From Pelotomaculum terephthalicicum JT (lineage in GTDB: Bacteria; Bacillota; Desulfotomaculia; Desulfotomaculales; Pelotomaculaceae): a stretch of DNA of 64,000 nt. Of this stretch, positions 53,916-63,913 are shown piece after piece. The translations under genes and the position numbers were made by a program. Location of the stretch: the NCBI RefSeq assembly GCF_022410535.1, contig NZ_JAKNBL010000001.1:310001-374000 (forward strand), read 5' to 3'. The notes beneath the pieces are model-generated. The model was not told the origin of the DNA, searched no databases, and saw nothing but the letters and a program-made list of their open reading frames with translations. Numbering within the stretch: position 1 is the stretch's first letter; each line of letters begins with the position of its first letter.

Positions 53916-54683
53916 TTATGGCAGGGCCGCCCCGCAAACAGGGCAGTCGGGGTCCTGCTTGACCCGAACCTCTGTAAATCTCATATCCAGGGCGTCATAA
54001 GCAAGCAAGCGGCCCACAAGTAAATCCCCCTTACCCAGCAGGTATTTCAAAACCTCAGTTGCCTGGATGACGCCGATTGCCCCCGCAAGAACCCCCAGCA
54101 CGCCGGCCTCTGAGCAGGACGGCACTGAGCCGGGCGGCGGCGGCTCACGCAACACACAGCGCAAACAGGGTCCTTTGCCGGGCACAATAGTAAAGATTTG
54201 GCCGCTAAAGCCGAGGACACCCCCGTGCACGAAAACTTTCCCGGCCATGACGCAGGCATCGTTGACCATATAACGGGTTGGGAAGTTATCCACCCCGTCA
54301 ACTATTACATCATAATCACGGATAATTCCATCTATATTTTGAGCCGTCAGCTTCTCCCAATGGGAGACAACGTGGCAATCAGGATTCAGGGCAGCCAGTT
54401 TTTCTTTGGCCGAATCAACTTTAGGCCTGCCGATGTCTTTGGTGGTATGCAGGATTTGCCTTTGCAAATTACTTATGTCAACTACATCGCAATCGATTAT
54501 ACCTATTGTTCCGACGCCGGCGGCCGCCAGGTAAAACGCCGCCGGAGAGCCCAAGCCGCCCGCTCCGGCAATCAGCACTTTGCCGTCGTTAATTTTTTTC
54601 TGACCTGTGCCGCCTACCTCGGGAAGGACAATTTGTCTGCTGTATCTAGTGATTTGCTCTTCTGTAAAGTCCAAGCATGCCAT
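53916..54683 (-). CDS. MoeB/ThiF-family adenylyltransferase (E1-like)
   Basis: 255 aa. RYSRQIVLPEVGGTGQKKI, the nucleotide loop GAGGLGSPAAFYLAAAGVG, and two zinc CxxC pairs (CLRC, CPVC) are those of ThiF/MoeB/HesA. It activates the C-terminal Gly-Gly of a ubiquitin-like sulfur carrier with ATP. There is no carrier gene adjacent. The neighbours NifU, metY and cysK suggest a role in cysteine, thiamine or Moco sulfur transfer. Confidence 0.9.
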   Translation of the reverse strand: MACLDFTEEQITRYSRQIVLPEVGGTGQKKINDGKVLIAGAGGLGSPAAFYLAAAGVGTIGIIDCDVVDISNLQRQILHTTKDIGRPKVDSAKEKLAALNPDCHVVSHWEKLTAQNIDGIIRDYDVIVDGVDNFPTRYMVNDACVMAGKVFVHGGVLGFSGQIFTIVPGKGPCLRCVLREPPPPGSVPSCSEAGVLGVLAGAIGVIQATEVLKYLLGKGDLLVGRLLAYDALDMRFTEVRVKQDPDCPVCGAALP

Positions 54684-54789
54684 CCTTTTAAAACCCCTAC
54701 TTCCGCAACTACTTTAGTTAAAATGCAGTGCCTGCGACAGGCGTATCACCCCGCATGGCGAATTTCAAACCTGACACCTTCTCTAACTT

Positions 54790-55185
54790 TTATAAGTTAT
54801 TGGGATTGGCAGCCAACTTGCCCTGGCTGTTTTTATAGTCTTCAATGGCCTTGTGCAGGGCGTCCGCCGCGAGGTTGGAACAGTGCATCTTCTGCGGGGG
54901 AAGCCCGTCAAGCTCGTCAGCCACAGCTTGTTTAGTGATTTTCAGGGCTTCTTCGATAGTTTTTCCCTTAGCCATTTCCGTGACCATACTGCTTGTCGCG
55001 ATAGCCGCCCCGCAGCCAAAAGTCTTAAACTTGATATCAGTAATAATATTGTTTTCAACCTTAATGTCAATCTTCATAATGTCGCCGCAGACGGGATTGC
55101 CCACTTCTCCCGTGCCACAGGCGTCAGGTATTTCCCCAACATTCCTGGGATTGCTGAAGTGCTCCATAACCTTTTCGCTATACAT
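54790..55185 (-). CDS. nifU: NifU/IscU-type iron-sulfur cluster scaffold
   Basis: 131 aa. MYSEKVMEHFSNPRNVGEI, then the three cluster Cys: GNPVCGDIM, FGCGAAIATSS and KMHCSNLAADAL. It assembles and passes on Fe-S clusters. There is no NifS/IscS desulfurase next to it, which is unusual, and it lies instead between a MoeB-like gene and metY. Confidence 0.93.
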   Translation of the reverse strand: MYSEKVMEHFSNPRNVGEIPDACGTGEVGNPVCGDIMKIDIKVENNIITDIKFKTFGCGAAIATSSMVTEMAKGKTIEEALKITKQAVADELDGLPPQKMHCSNLAADALHKAIEDYKNSQGKLAANPNNL

Positions 55186-55204
55186 GCGATCATCCCCTGT
55201 TTTT

Positions 55205-55255
55205 AAGTATTCAGGAATCAGGAGGCAGAATTCAGAATATCTCCAGACGATAAAC
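55205..55255. repeat. Dispersed TCAGGAG-type repeat, copy on the 3' side of metY
   Basis: TATTCAGGAATCAGGAGGCAG then AATTCAGAATATCTCCAGACGATAA resembles the inverted copy at 56693-56757, beyond the other end of metY. This looks like a dispersed non-coding repeat of the genome. Confidence 0.6.
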
Positions 55256-55287
55256 CATTCCCTTATCTTATTCTGACTCTTGTCTCC

Positions 55288-56610
<1,323 letters not shown>

Positions 56611-56692
56611 TCAAGAGTCAGACTCCCATGAAGCCTCGCTTCACCATCACATGGATGAAAATGGTAACGATTATTTTCAGGTCAGAATGAGA

Positions 56693-56757
56693 GGATGTCT
56701 TATCGTCTTGAAATACTCTGAATTCCGCCTACTGACTCCTGGCTCCTGACTTCTGAA
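56693..56757. repeat. Dispersed TCAGGAG-type repeat, copy on the 5' side of metY
   Basis: On the minus strand it reads TTATTCAGAAGTCAGGAGCC, AGGAGTCAGTAGGCGG, AATTCAGAGTATTTCAAGAC, GATAAGACA, an imperfect match to 55205-55255 in the other orientation. No gene in the gap 56569-56771. Confidence 0.6.
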
Positions 56758-56771
56758 TAATTATCTGCCTT

Positions 56772-57704
56772 CTAGAGTTCTTCCTGGAACAACGGCGTGC
56801 TCAGGTACCTCTCCCCGGTGTCGGGCAGGATGGCCACGATTAACTTTCCGTTATTTTCCCCCCGCCGCGCCACCTCCAGAGCAGCATACACCGCCGCTCC
56901 GGAGGAAATGCCGGCCAGGATTCCCTCCTCCCGGGCCAGCCGGCGCCCGGTTTCAAAGGCGTCCTGGTTGCTTACCTGGATAATTTCATCGACCAGCGAC
57001 AGTTCCAATACTTCTGGAATGAAGCCTGCTCCAAGTCCCTGAATCTTATGCGGCCCCGGTTTCCCCCCTGATAAAACAGGCGAATCGGCCGGTTCCACCG
57101 CCACTATTTTCAACCCGGGCTTCCGTGGCTTCAGCGCCTGAGCGATCCCGGTAATAGTACCGCCGGTACCCACACCGCCAATAACCATGTCCACCTTGCC
57201 GTCAGTATCTTTCCAGATCTCCTCAGCCGTGGCCAGCCGGTGAATCTCCGGGTTGGCCGGGTTTTCAAACTGCTGCGGGAAAAAGGAATTCGGGGTTTCC
57301 TGCGCCAGTTCCCCAGCCTTCCGCACCGCCCCGCTCATCCCCTGCAGGCCGGGCGTCAGCACCAGCTCGGCGCCATAAGCCTTCAGCAGGCTCCGCCGCT
57401 CAACGCTCATGGTATCGGGCATGGTCAGGATCAGCCGGTAACCGCGGACGGCCGCGACGAAAGCTAATCCAATGCCGGTATTACCGCTGGTGGGCTCGAT
57501 AATCACCGAGCCGGGTTTCAACAACCCTTGTTCCTCCGCCCGGAGTATCATATTAAAGCCGATACGGTCCTTGACACTGCCGCCCGGGTTAAAAGACTCC
57601 AGTTTTACCACCAGATCGGCGATGAGGCCTTTCGATAGACGCTGGAGACGCAGCAAGGGCGTATTTCCGATTAGTTCTGTCAGGCTATTGGCTATCCCGG
57701 ACAT
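56772..57704 (-). CDS. cysK: Cysteine synthase A
   Basis: 310 aa. [16 protein letters not shown], the PLP lysine in [41 protein letters not shown] and [14 protein letters not shown]. It forms cysteine from O-acetylserine and sulfide. A strong promoter lies upstream (57808-57836). It is separate from metY by 203 bases. Confidence 0.96.
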   Translation of the reverse strand: MSGIANSLTELIGNTPLLRLQRLSKGLIADLVVKLESFNPGGSVKDRIGFNMILRAEEQGLLKPGSVIIEPTSGNTGIGLAFVAAVRGYRLILTMPDTMSVERRSLLKAYGAELVLTPGLQGMSGAVRKAGELAQETPNSFFPQQFENPANPEIHRLATAEEIWKDTDGKVDMVIGGVGTGGTITGIAQALKPRKPGLKIVAVEPADSPVLSGGKPGPHKIQGLGAGFIPEVLELSLVDEIIQVSNQDAFETGRRLAREEGILAGISSGAAVYAALEVARRGENNGKLIVAILPDTGERYLSTPLFQEEL

Positions 57705-57807
57705 TAAAATTCCCCCTTTTCGTGATACGAACTAATAAGAATTGAGCAGTTTATTTTACTAACTAGATAAAAATAATAAATCCGATATAATTACTATCCT
57801 TTAACAA

Positions 57808-57836
57808 ATTCTATTTCAGTAATAAGCGATTGTCAA
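57808..57836 (-). promoter_or_regulatory. cysK promoter in a 301-base divergent gap
   Basis: On the minus strand TTGACA (complement of 57831-57836), 17 bases, TAGAAT (complement of 57808-57813). The same gap (57705-58005) has a weaker plus-strand TTGCAT, 17 bases, TAAGAT (about 57879-57907) for larE and an inverted CCGCTTAAG/CTTAAGGCGG pair (about 57890-57940) of possible regulatory use. No riboswitch or T-box recognised. Confidence 0.7.
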
Positions 57837-58005
57837 TAAGTCTATTGTAAATTCTATTGTGATTTTTATCCATATTAAATTGCATTAACCCGCCGCTTAA
57901 GCTAAGATAACAATTAGACATCCAATAACCGCTTAAGGCGGCGCCGGCGGAGGACCTAATATCCGCATTCAGGAGCGAACCGCGCCGCGCGAGGGAGGGA
58001 AAACC

Positions 58006-58818
58006 TTGAACCTGGCTGATAAAATCAACTCTGTTAATTCCTTAATTTCGAGTTTTGAGAGCGTGCTGGTAGCTTTATCCGGCGGCGTGGACAGCTCCGT
58101 ACTGTTGAAGCTGGCGGTAGATTGCTTAGGCCCTGCCCGGGTACTGGCCGCAACCACCCATTCTGAGACTTCCACCCAGGAAGAAATAGAACTTGCGTCG
58201 CATATAGCCAGGATATGCGGGGCGACTCATGAAGTAATCCCTATTTCGGACCTGTCGATTCCTGAATTCGCGGCTAATCCCGCCAACCGGTGCTACTACT
58301 GCCAGGGCAATCGCTTCCGGCTGCTGCGTCAAACGGCGGACAGCAAAGGAATTAAAGAAGTATTAGACGGTTCCAATCAGTCCGACCAGGGCGACTACCG
58401 GCCGGGCCGGCAGGCGCTTATTGAACTGGGTATACGCAGTCCCCTGCGGGAATGCGGCTTTACCAAAGACGAAATCCGTCAATTGGCCAAATCCTTCGCC
58501 CTGCCGAACTGGAACCGGCCCGCCAATGCCTGCCTGTCCTCGCGCTTTCCCTACGGGACACCGATTACCGTGGCAGATCTGGCCCGGGTGGCCGCCGGAG
58601 AAAAGCTATTACATTCCCTCGGCCTGACTCAATGCCGGCTCCGCCATCACGCCCGGATTGCCCGGATTGAGGCGCCGCCTGAAGAGTTCTCCCTCCTGCT
58701 GGACGACGCCCGGCGCAGGTGGCTTGTAGCCGGCATCAAGGAACTGGGCTACACTTATGTCACCCTTGACCTCCAGGGCTACCGCACCGGCAGCCTCAAT
58801 GAAGTTATTACAACCTAA
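58006..58818 (+). CDS. larE: LarE, ATP-dependent sulfur transferase of nickel-pincer cofactor synthesis
   Basis: 270 aa. PP-loop ALSGGVDSSVLLKLA, HSETSTQEE, CYYCQGNRF, and ANACLSSRFPYGTPIT, where the Cys corresponds to the sacrificial or cluster-binding Cys of LarE, plus a further Cys (LTQCRLRHH). These Cys would allow either the sacrificial-Cys or the 4Fe-4S type. The stop overlaps the convergent larC by 4 bases. larB and larA are not in the window. Confidence 0.93.
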   Translation: MNLADKINSVNSLISSFESVLVALSGGVDSSVLLKLAVDCLGPARVLAATTHSETSTQEEIELASHIARICGATHEVIPISDLSIPEFAANPANRCYYCQGNRFRLLRQTADSKGIKEVLDGSNQSDQGDYRPGRQALIELGIRSPLRECGFTKDEIRQLAKSFALPNWNRPANACLSSRFPYGTPITVADLARVAAGEKLLHSLGLTQCRLRHHARIARIEAPPEEFSLLLDDARRRWLVAGIKELGYTYVTLDLQGYRTGSLNEVITT

Positions 58819-60014
58819 ACCAGCTGTTCCCTTGATTTTTCCATTACCATTCGGTATACTTCCTGAAGGGGCAGTCCCGCTCTTATTGCTATTTCTTTAC
58901 AATCTTCGTACTCCGGCGCGATTTTCTTTGTGTCGCCTTTTGATGCGACTTTTACTCTTACCGTCCCTAATCCGGTATTAACATTTTTAATTTCCCTATT
59001 CATGCAATACCTTGTTACCACGCTTCTGCGGATGCCCAAGGTTGAGCTTTCCTTTAAAATAAGATCAGCGAGTTTTTGTTCGTTGTCTTTTCCCGCTAAG
59101 ACGGTCATCATTACCGCCGGCCTGTTCTTTTTCATATGGACGGGAGTATAAAAGACATCAAGCGCCCCGTTTGCGAGCAGGCGATCCATCATATACCCGG
59201 TAATTTCCGGACTCAGATCATCCATATTGGTTTCCAGGACCACAATTTCCTCCATATTACCATTATTATCGCCATTATTTTCTAAAAGCGTTCCCAGCAC
59301 AATCCTCATCGCGTTAAGCCTGCCCGTTTCTCTTTTGCCCATGCCATAACCGACTTTTTGGATAATCATCGCAGGCATGCTCCCAAAACCAGAGGCAAGG
59401 CATTTAATAATGCCAATGCCGGTAGGCGTGACAAGTTCCGTATTAATGTTTTCGGTAATGACCGGAATGGGAATCCTGCCGCCGGCAAGCATTTCCATGA
59501 CAGCGGGCACCGGCACGGGAAGCATTCCATGCAGGCATTCGATAAACCCCTGTCCTTCATGCAGCGGGGATGAAAATACTTTTTGCGCGCCAAGCAAGTC
59601 CAGACATATTGACGTGCCGACAATGTCCACAATTGAATCGACGGCGCCCACTTCATGAAAATGAACTTCATCAATACTTTTGTTATGCACCTTTGCCTCA
59701 GCCCCAGCGATTTCCCGAAAAACTTTCCTGCTGAAACACTTCACCTGCTCGTTCAGCCCGCTTGAGTCGATCAGCATTTCTATATCCCGCAGATTACGCG
59801 AACTATGAGCATGGTCTTTACTTGCATTAATCTCGATATCCGTTCCGGCAATACCGTGCTTTACTTTTTTTTGAATCGTAATTTCATAACCGGTAAGATT
59901 CAGTTTATGCAACTCGCCTTTAAAAAGCTCAACATCAATTCCCAGATCAATCAGCGCTCCCAGAGTCATATCGCCACTTATCCCTGAAAAGCAATCAAAA
60001 TAAAGCACTTTCAT
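58815..60014 (-). CDS. larC: LarC, nickel insertase of nickel-pincer cofactor synthesis
   Basis: 399 aa, one uninterrupted frame (in Lactobacillus plantarum the protein is read through a frameshift from larC1 and larC2). MKVLYFDCFSGISGDMTLGALIDLG, HSSRNLRDIEMLI, VHFHEVGAVDSIVDIVG and the C-terminal ETNMDDLSPEITGYMMDRLL with YTPVHMKKNRPAVMM are characteristic. CTP-dependent nickel insertion. Convergent with larE. Confidence 0.95.
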   Translation of the reverse strand: MKVLYFDCFSGISGDMTLGALIDLGIDVELFKGELHKLNLTGYEITIQKKVKHGIAGTDIEINASKDHAHSSRNLRDIEMLIDSSGLNEQVKCFSRKVFREIAGAEAKVHNKSIDEVHFHEVGAVDSIVDIVGTSICLDLLGAQKVFSSPLHEGQGFIECLHGMLPVPVPAVMEMLAGGRIPIPVITENINTELVTPTGIGIIKCLASGFGSMPAMIIQKVGYGMGKRETGRLNAMRIVLGTLLENNGDNNGNMEEIVVLETNMDDLSPEITGYMMDRLLANGALDVFYTPVHMKKNRPAVMMTVLAGKDNEQKLADLILKESSTLGIRRSVVTRYCMNREIKNVNTGLGTVRVKVASKGDTKKIAPEYEDCKEIAIRAGLPLQEVYRMVMEKSREQLV

Positions 60015-60072
60015 GTTAACACACCCTTCGCTTTCTGATCATGCCTGTGTATTTCGGCACTCCATTACGAAA

Positions 60073-60318
60073 CTATTGACGCCGGGACCATAAATGCTTT
60101 TTCTTCACCACATATTGTATTACGCAATGGAATTTAGACAGCAGAGCCAATGACAGCGTCATGGCCTCCTTCGCCCAGGAAGTGGCCGGGTCATAGCGCC
60201 CGTTGGGTACGCAGACTGCATTGCCACTGCCGTCGATGTACCATATGACGATACTTTCAGGATTATCCCAAAGTCTGGCAAGCCGCGCACAGGGAAATAA
60301 GGGTGCAGAGCACCACCT
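60073..60318 (-). pseudogene. Fragment of an S-layer/surface-type protein gene
   Basis: An open frame without a start codon contains NPESIVIWYIDGSGNAVCVP and GRYDPATSWAKEAM, a pattern I know from the ends of large Clostridial S-layer-like proteins (WYIDGxGNxxxVPxGxYDPATG), then runs into unrelated sequence and stops at 60073-60075. Too short and without a start, it is a gene remnant. With 61102-61333 it flanks the DinJ/YafQ module, which may mark an old rearrangement. Confidence 0.5.
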
Positions 60319-60473
60319 TCATTGTAAAAGATAAAAGACCGACTACCACCAAAATAAAGATTCTTAAAGAAATTTTTTGAAGAAAAAGGGGCGTAAAAAG
60401 CACGGGGATTTGTCTCTCCTGTGCCTTTTCCTGCCGCTGTTTTGTCTTCTGCCGACGGCGGGGTGAAACCTGG

Positions 60474-60749
60474 TTATCCAAACAGATCGCTGTGGGTTCC
60501 GGTACGAGTCAGAGTCAGAATAAGAATGTCCTTTTCCAGCTTGTAGATCAAGAGCCAATCTGGTGTGACGTAGCATTCCCTGTGCTTTGACCAGACGCCG
60601 CTCAGGGCGTGATCCTTATGTTTCTCCGCCAGAGGCTCCCCGGCAGCCAGCGTTTGGATAACCGCCGTGAGCAGGCGAAGGTCATAACCTCTGCGCTGGA
60701 TACTCTTAAGATCACGCATGAAACGGCTGGTTGGCTTTATCTCATACAT
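60474..60749 (-). CDS. yafQ: YafQ-family ribosome-dependent RNase toxin
   Basis: 91 aa. RelE-superfamily fold with the YafQ catalytic set: KHKDHALSGVW (His), ECYVTPDWLLIYKL and the C-terminal LTRTGTHSDLF (His and Asp). It cleaves mRNA on the ribosome. It overlaps the antitoxin gene by 8 bases. Confidence 0.92.
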   Translation of the reverse strand: MYEIKPTSRFMRDLKSIQRRGYDLRLLTAVIQTLAAGEPLAEKHKDHALSGVWSKHRECYVTPDWLLIYKLEKDILILTLTRTGTHSDLFG

Positions 60750-61023
60750 CAGTCAAAAGCTCCTTCATCATTTGCGCGGCGTCGGTATAACCTTTGACCG
60801 AAGGGTCGCGGCCGATGCGCTCGGCCTCCTCCAGAGCGGCGATTGTCTCAGCGTTGGGCACCTCCAGAGCGACGTCAAACGGGATGCGCTGCTGACGAAC
60901 CGCCTGACGCAGAAAAATATTGAAAGCCGTCGTCATGTTCATGCCGAGTTCGGAAAAGAGCTGTTCCGCTTGTTTTTTTAGCTCCACGTCCAGGCGAATG
61001 CTTATATTCGTTGTATCAGCCAC
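60742..61023 (-). CDS. dinJ: DinJ/RelB-family antitoxin
   Basis: 93 aa from GTG at 61023 behind AAAGGAG, 9 bases apart (MADTTNISIRLDVELKKQAEQLF...). Ribbon-helix-helix N-terminus and a C-terminal segment that binds YafQ. A TATACT/TATTCA-like A/T-rich region lies upstream. The pair most likely autoregulates. Confidence 0.9.
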   Translation of the reverse strand: MADTTNISIRLDVELKKQAEQLFSELGMNMTTAFNIFLRQAVRQQRIPFDVALEVPNAETIAALEEAERIGRDPSVKGYTDAAQMMKELLTDV

Positions 61024-61101
61024 AATTATCATCTCCTTTGCTTTAATATATTCAGTATAGTACAAAATATGTGCTATGTATATACTATGCACGAATGCAA
61101 T

Positions 61102-61333
61102 TCAAGTTTTTATTGATAGCTCAGGCCCGTGCAGCGCCTTCATCACGAACCGGGTCAGCTCCAGGGCTTCACGCAGGCGGGTGGACAGGGTCAGGTTGTG
61201 GATTTTCTCCATCATCACCAGGTAGCCGTCCTCCAGGGGCGTGTCCTCCGGCAGGGGCAGCAGGCTGTTGAGAAAGTGGCCGGCAGCTTTCCGCTTCCGA
61301 CCACTTTTGTCCGCATAGATATATATGCGATGG
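61102..61333 (-). pseudogene. Gene fragment with no start codon
   Basis: A frame open from the tusA stop region to TGA at 61102 reads GHFLNSLLPLPEDTPLEDGY, then VMMEKIHNLTLSTRLREALE, then LTRFVMKALHGPELS. Codon use is G/C-rich and gene-like, but there is no plausible start or ribosome site. I do not recognise the family. It is probably the C-terminal remnant of a lost gene. Confidence 0.45.
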
Positions 61334-61549
61334 TTATTTAGTTAGGGTGATCAGCCAGCCATCCCCTTCTTCCGCGATACTGACAGACCATTTTTGATTT
61401 CCCGCCAATCTTGAGATATTTTCTTTGGCAGCGACTGTATTTACTAAAACTTTAATTGTTCCACCGCCTATTTTATCAATTTCGTTTTTTACCATTAATA
61501 CGGGTTCAGGACAAGCCAGGCCCCTCGCATCCTTTATTTCCGCCATCAT
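61334..61549 (-). CDS. TusA/SirA-family sulfur carrier protein
   Basis: 71 aa, start ATG behind GGGAGGTG. DARGLACPEPVLMVKNEI holds the carrier Cys of the CPxP motif. The start is 44 bases inside the end of the yedE gene, so the two are coupled. Next to YedE, TusA-like proteins are believed to take part in selenium metabolism. Confidence 0.92.
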   Translation of the reverse strand: MMAEIKDARGLACPEPVLMVKNEIDKIGGGTIKVLVNTVAAKENISRLAGNQKWSVSIAEEGDGWLITLTK

Positions 61550-62630
61550 ACGTCACCTCCCGCCGGGATGTTTTTCGTGTTTTAAGATTAAAATAAACAT
61601 TCCAGAAAGCAATCGCTCCAACCACGATAAGACCTATGACAACTGCAACCTGTCCAGGCACGGGAACTCCCTTGGCGCTGGCAGCCAAGCCAAAATTATG
61701 GGCAAACGCGGCTCCCGCCAGCAGCCCGGCGATCGTTACCGCGGAGTCGGTATTGCCTTCCGACGCTGAAATTAGCTGACGAAGCGGGCAGCCGCCTAAA
61801 AGGACGGAGCCAAAACCGGCCAGCACCATGCCAAGAAAGTTCCAAACGCCGTCATTATGCGCTATCGGCTGGCCCGCCAGACCTAAATTAAAATTGCCCA
61901 CAACTAAATTGCCGACCAGCGCGACAACAAAAATTGCTATAAAACCATAGAGCATGTAAAGTTCCTTGAACAGTATCAAATCCCTAATGCCGCCAATTAA
62001 ACATAACCTGGTGCGCTGGGCCAGCACACCGGCAACAATCCCGGCGCCGAGCGATACAGCCAAGGGCGCGTGCATTGAGCCCGGTCCCTGCTGGCTGAAA
62101 AAGATAAACGCCGGCGCTGTCAGTAATAGGATAAGCAAGACTAAAATAATTGCCGGAAACATATAACCATTCGACTTATTCTGAATAACAGCCTGACCGA
62201 GCGTAAAACCTTTCCTTAAAAAAACTGCGCCCAAAGCCACCCCGGCAACCAGACCGAGTAATCCCACCAGGGCGTTTAGGTCGCCGGCCGACATTCTCAA
62301 AATCATTCTCAGCGGACATCCTAAAAAAACAAGCATGCCGAACATTACAAAGAAACCCAAGATAAACCTGGTAAACGTGCTTGAGCCGCCCCAAACACGA
62401 AAATCTCTTGTAACAACGGCAGTTGCGAAGGCCCCTATGACCAAGCCCAAAATTTCCGGCCGTATATACTGAACTGTATTAACCTGATGCAATCCGAGAG
62501 CGCCGGAGATATCGCGCAGAAAACAGGCTATACAAACACCCATGTTTTGGGGATTTCCCAATTTAACAAGCAGCACCGCCAGCACACCGACTATCGCTCC
62601 GGTAATAATTATCAAAGCTTTGTTATTCAA
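61506..62630 (-). CDS. yedE: YedE-family putative selenium/sulfur transporter
   Basis: 374 aa from TTG at 62630. About ten membrane helices with two repeats of the YeeE/YedE signature (FLGCPLRMILRMSAGD and LLGGCPLRQLISASEG) and conserved Cys (MGVCIACFLRD, RTRLCLIGGIRD). YeeE of this superfamily takes up thiosulfate. The selenium-linked type (TIGR04112 as I remember) has exactly this TusA neighbour. Confidence 0.9.
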   Translation of the reverse strand: MNNKALIIITGAIVGVLAVLLVKLGNPQNMGVCIACFLRDISGALGLHQVNTVQYIRPEILGLVIGAFATAVVTRDFRVWGGSSTFTRFILGFFVMFGMLVFLGCPLRMILRMSAGDLNALVGLLGLVAGVALGAVFLRKGFTLGQAVIQNKSNGYMFPAIILVLLILLLTAPAFIFFSQQGPGSMHAPLAVSLGAGIVAGVLAQRTRLCLIGGIRDLILFKELYMLYGFIAIFVVALVGNLVVGNFNLGLAGQPIAHNDGVWNFLGMVLAGFGSVLLGGCPLRQLISASEGNTDSAVTIAGLLAGAAFAHNFGLAASAKGVPVPGQVAVVIGLIVVGAIAFWNVYFNLKTRKTSRREVTYDGGNKGCEGPGLS

Positions 62631-62861
62631 TTGATGACAACTCCTTTCACTCCCCAATAATAAGGCCCCCTTAATCAACAGCCGTAAATAAAAATATACA
62701 AAGTCACTCCTTTCTTTATTAAGAGATTAATATATATATTTGGATATACTTATTTCAACCACACGACATGCAATACCTTTATTTTATTTATAAAAATTAT
62801 TTATATTAATTTTTCTCATAATAAAAAATATAAATAATTAAAGATTATTTTTTGCCATATA

Positions 62862-62897
62862 AAAGCCAGGAGAACATTGAATGTTTCCTGGCTTTGG
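62862..62897. terminator. Bidirectional terminator
   Basis: AAAAGCCAGGA and TCCTGGCTTT enclose about 15 bases. It ends the gamma-carbonic-anhydrase/NifX-like operon. The 230 bases upstream of yedE are A/T-rich with no gene. Confidence 0.7.
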
Positions 62898-62952
62898 GAC
62901 AATGTGGTATTCATCTAAGGCAGCGGCCAATAATTATCATTAGATTTAATGA

Positions 62953-63312
62953 CTATAGATGTTCATGTCCATCGCAGGCGTGGTTACACCCTATCGAACT
63001 GGTAGCCAATTGGCCGCTCAGAAAATCGGAAGCCACTTTTTCCGCATCGCCGGAAGCGCCTGTGACAACCTCGAACCCCACTGACTGAAGAGCATTGAGC
63101 ATAGGGGGTCCTATGCCGCCGGCAATAATCACCTTTACCCCTTCCCTGGTAAATAAGTCTGCCAAGCCGCCATGATTATGCTGGAGAGTACTGCTTGAAA
63201 TTACTTGTTTTCCGTTAATTTTACCATCTTCAACGTTAAAAACAACAAATTCCTGACTGATGCCGAAGTGCTCGTTGAGCCTGCCGTGATTATAGGGCAT
63301 CGCTATTTTCAT
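62953..63312 (-). CDS. NifX/NifB-C-terminal-type (dinitrogenase iron-molybdenum cofactor) binding protein
   Basis: 119 aa from ATG at 63312. MKIAMPYNHGRLNEHFGISQEFVVFNVEDG and VKVIIAGGIGPPMLNALQSVGFEVVTGASG define the family. The C-terminus has metal-ligand-like residues (GCNHACDGHEHL). Stand-alone members in Clostridia are not tied to nitrogenase. 34 bases after the gamma-carbonic-anhydrase gene. Confidence 0.88.
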   Translation of the reverse strand: MKIAMPYNHGRLNEHFGISQEFVVFNVEDGKINGKQVISSSTLQHNHGGLADLFTREGVKVIIAGGIGPPMLNALQSVGFEVVTGASGDAEKVASDFLSGQLATSSIGCNHACDGHEHL

Positions 63313-63346
63313 TACGCCAAACCCCTTTTTCATTATATTTTTAAGG

Positions 63347-63874
63347 TTAATCTATTTTTTCCATACCTTCCCGCAAATACTGATGAGCCAGGTTAACATA
63401 AAGCTGCTTAACCCATGTCCAAAATTCCACGTCTCTGGGTTCAGTGTTTCTCACAATACGGGCCGGGTTGCCAGCCACAACAACTTTTTCGGGAATACGC
63501 TGTTTGTTCTTTACCACACATCCCTCGGCAACAATAGCCCAGGAACCTACTCTGGCATTGAGACTTAAAATAGAGCCCATACCGATTAACGCATAGTCTC
63601 CAATTTCATCCGCGTGAATTATCGCGCCGTGCCCCAAGGTGACACTTCTGCCAATACGGCAGGCACCGTCAGGCGGGGCATGAATAACCGTACCTTCCTC
63701 TACGGCAGTGCCCGGACCAATTTCAATAGTCCCGTAATCGCCCCTGATAACAGTACCGTGGCCTATATAGCAGTTTTCACCAATTCTAACGTCCCCAATG
63801 ACCATAGCCAACTCACTCACGTAACTACCCGCGCCTATTATTGGTGTTCTGCCGGAAAAACGATACAATGACAT
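63347..63874 (-). CDS. Gamma-carbonic-anhydrase-family protein
   Basis: 175 aa from ATG at 63874 behind TTGGAGGAAG. Left-handed beta helix of hexapeptide repeats (VIGDVRIGENCYIGHGTVIRGDYGTIEIG), metal-ligand His in VIHAPPDG, TLGHGAIIHADEIGD, and the typical VVVAGNPARIVR. The layout fits YrdA/PaaY-like proteins, which bind zinc. Activity on CO2 is not certain for this branch. Confidence 0.92.
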   Translation of the reverse strand: MSLYRFSGRTPIIGAGSYVSELAMVIGDVRIGENCYIGHGTVIRGDYGTIEIGPGTAVEEGTVIHAPPDGACRIGRSVTLGHGAIIHADEIGDYALIGMGSILSLNARVGSWAIVAEGCVVKNKQRIPEKVVVAGNPARIVRNTEPRDVEFWTWVKQLYVNLAHQYLREGMEKID

Positions 63875-63913
63875 TGTCTTCCTCCAAATAATAATGTGTC
63901 GCGCCCTCATTAT

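Noticed and set aside
54198-54935. A 245-codon plus-strand frame across the MoeB-like gene
   Set aside because: It lies antisense to a gene with complete catalytic motifs and has no family resemblance.
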